From Chrysoperla carnea (Eukaryota; Arthropoda; Insecta; Neuroptera; Chrysopidae), in the NCBI RefSeq assembly GCF_905475395.1, contig NC_058338.1, forward strand, positions 44,737,935 to 44,801,934: a stretch of 64,000 nt of DNA, read 5' to 3'. The translations under genes were made by a program, and so were the position numbers. The number at the start of each line of letters is the position of its first letter. Within the stretch, counting starts at the first letter, position 1. Positions 63,479 to 64,000 of the stretch are shown here, piece after piece. The notes under the pieces were generated by a model. That model searched no databases. It saw nothing but the letters and a program-made list of their open reading frames with translations, and was not told where the DNA came from.

Positions 63479-63697
63479 TTGAGCTCGGTACATCCTTTGA
63501 CTTTGTCTTTGAGTCGAGTACTTCAAACAAAAAACCTGGATCTTGGCGATTCCATCGAACTAGCCGAAGCTACGAAACATTATATGATTGAAAGAAGAGG
63601 AAAGGCTGGAGAAGAATTCCGGAAAATTTTAAAAACCATGAGCGATATCTGTGATGAATACGACATAGAAGTGCAGAAGTCAAGACTCAAAAGTTGA
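63479..63697 (+). pseudogene. hAT-type (ZMYM1-like) transposase fragment
   Basis: The frame encodes LSRVLQTKNLDLGDSIELAE, then a stretch ending EEFRKILKTMSDICDEYDIE. The pattern LS..LQ...lDl..A followed about 25 residues later by F..I......C.....iE is that of the middle of hAT/ZMYM1-like transposase proteins. The catalytic residues and the C-terminal dimerisation domain are not present. The frame closes at 63697. The Met at 63479 is not a natural start. Confidence 0.55.
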
Positions 63698-64000
63698 GTT
63701 TGAGTTTTGTTTTTTGTTTGTCCGTGGAAAATCGGCATTATATCCAAACCATAAGCAACAGTTTTATGACCACATTTAAAACTACGTATTCTATATAAAT
63801 TCCATCTCATTGCTCTCAAGGAGGGCTTACTACAGCCTTCTCTATTCTTAGACCATTATACGAATTCTAATATTTATGATATTAATAAAAAAGACTAAGA
63901 TTAATGCGGTAACTGGTTAGGGGAAGTATATTCTTTTGTGTATTTTTCTTTTGATCTATTCAGAGGGTTAGGTATTGAATTTATTCTTCTTAGTCCTCTA
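63698..64000. other. Window edge, nothing recognised
   Basis: GTCCGTGGAAAATCGGCATT follows the transposase-like frame, then AT-rich sequence runs to the window end. Remaining transposon sequence may lie beyond. Confidence 0.4.

Overview
This is a stretch of an AT-rich eukaryotic nuclear genome, almost certainly from an insect. The evidence is small introns with GT..AG borders, a chemosensory ionotropic receptor of the insect IR family, a mariner remnant, and a tRNA-derived SINE whose tail is the insect telomere word CCTAA. The TTAGG/CCTAA tail argues mildly against Diptera, but I cannot name the order or species. There are no bacterial features.

Only two genes can be modelled with confidence, both on the + strand in 41.7-53.7 kb. 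The first is a complete eight-exon glycerol kinase (41761..45728, 553 aa) with a C-terminal hydrophobic anchor. The second is a complete two-exon divergent ionotropic receptor (48841..53652, 604 aa). They sit 3.1 kb apart and do not look functionally linked. Each has one intron enlarged by mobile DNA. Intron 3 of glycerol kinase holds the tail of a Penelope-like element, two opposed hammerhead-ribozyme-like motifs and a palindrome. The receptor intron holds a 1.5-kb GC-rich terminal-inverted-repeat element built from 48-bp and 103-bp minisatellites.

The first 41 kb has no gene I can support. It is AT-rich intergenic (or very long intronic) DNA crowded with decayed repeats: an unclassified 670-bp family (family A, ten copies in the window), a tRNA SINE (four copies), RTE-like LINE tails and short derivatives, foldback elements, tandem duplications and microsatellites. 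The last 10 kb (54-64 kb) is similar. It contains one SINE, a long foldback, two LINE coding fragments and part of a hAT-like transposase at the right edge.

The most notable structures are: the hammerhead-like motifs linked to a Penelope-like element, with a third motif 4 kb downstream; the minisatellite transposon in the receptor intron, which shows an alternating 206-bp higher-order pattern; the SINE with a telomere-like tail; and several long inverted repeats that could be transcribed as hairpin RNAs. Family names come from reading motifs by eye; no database search was run.
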